NCBI GenBank assembly: GCA_024278035.1
Contig: JAJRUA010000007.1
Location: 1-6,403 of the forward strand
DNA length: 6,403 nt
Reading direction: 5' to 3'
Origin: Planctomycetota bacterium
GTDB taxonomy: Bacteria; Planctomycetota; Planctomycetia; Pirellulales; Lacipirellulaceae
In this document: one piece after another, positions 6,280 to 6,403 of the stretch
Layout: every line of letters starts with the position of its first letter
Numbering within the stretch: position 1 is the first letter of the stretch
Position numbers and translations under genes: made by a program
Notes under the pieces: model-generated
Seen by the model: the letters and a program-made list of their open reading frames with translations, nothing else
The model's database searches: none
Told to the model about the DNA's origin: nothing

Positions 6280-6403
6280 CCTCAAGACTATCCTCAATTC
6301 GGTCGAGCCGCACAAGTCTTTCGTTTACAAGAAGATTGGCTGGGTGGACCCCCAAACGAAGACGCAGATTGAGATATTGATCGAACCACGTGCCAACGGC
6401 CAA
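6275..6403 (+). CDS. ISL3-family-like transposase, N-terminal 43 residues, 3' end cut by window edge
   Basis: Only the first 43 codons are visible, in frame to the last base. The peptide begins VHLKTILNSVEPHKSFVY and ends with EILIEPRANGQ. This matches the start I know from ISL3-type transposases (LKTILN...KSFVY..., then [I/V]xPRxNxxP just before the CxxC zinc-binding region), so the Cys motif and DDE catalytic domain would lie beyond the edge. The start is GTG at 6275, with GGAG ten bases upstream; an upstream in-frame stop (TAA, 6221-6223) limits alternatives. Preceded by the IS terminus at 6119. Whether the full transposase is intact cannot be judged. Confidence 0.75.
   Translation, partial: MHLKTILNSVEPHKSFVYKKIGWVDPQTKTQIEILIEPRANGQ

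Larger units (their letters stand above)
6119..6403 (+). mobile_element. Left end of an ISL3-like insertion sequence (right end outside window)
   Basis: The proposed left terminus starts GGCTCTTCACCGGAATCGGT at 6119; ISL3-family terminal repeats characteristically begin GGCTCTT. The transposase start lies 156 bp inside, in the outward-to-inward orientation expected for a left end. ISL3 elements usually duplicate 8 bp, so the predicted target is TAATTTTC at 6111-6118; this cannot be confirmed without the right end. A CACCG/CGGTG hairpin (6126-6139) lies inside the terminus. Confidence 0.7.

Overview
The window looks like a piece of a high-GC planctomycete-like chromosome, probably near Pirellulales. 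This is inferred from the style of the isoleucyl-tRNA synthetase, the neighbouring Asp/Glu-rich protein and the many short intergenic palindromes; no rRNA or other firm marker is present. It holds five genes: a 3'-truncated isoleucyl-tRNA synthetase gene (ileS, minus strand, leaving through the left edge), a small very acidic protein of unknown function (minus), a PIG-L/BshB1-type zinc deacetylase (plus), an NhaC-family Na+/H+ antiporter (plus), and the first 43 codons of an ISL3-like transposase (plus, leaving through the right edge).

Layout. Positions 1-2457: ileS, open across its whole visible length (819 codons, no stop), carrying two palindromic repeat sequences read in frame as protein (about 421-493 and 75-115). 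Positions 2458-2698: intergenic, mostly filled by a nested inverted-repeat (MITE-like) unit. Positions 2699-3097: the acidic protein, same strand as ileS. Positions 3098-3409: divergent intergenic region with a possible promoter for the acidic gene and a perfect 31-bp inverted repeat. Positions 3410-4150: deacetylase. Positions 4151-4327: intergenic, with two oppositely oriented copies of a C-rich palindrome that also occurs inside ileS. Positions 4328-6037: antiporter. Positions 6038-6066: a third copy of the 31-bp-repeat sequence, touching the antiporter stop codon. Positions 6119-6403: left end of an insertion sequence, with a long hairpin enclosing the transposase start.

How the genes relate. 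The acidic gene and ileS are co-oriented, 241 bp apart, and might be co-transcribed, but the MITE-like unit lies between them. The deacetylase and antiporter are co-oriented but separated by 177 bp of repeats, so a shared operon is not assured; no functional link between them is visible. The most unusual aspect is the density and variety of small repeats: four different palindromic families in 6.4 kb, two of which sit inside an essential gene as in-frame insertions, much like the protein-coding palindromic elements described in Rickettsia. I see no CRISPR, tRNA, rRNA or defence system.
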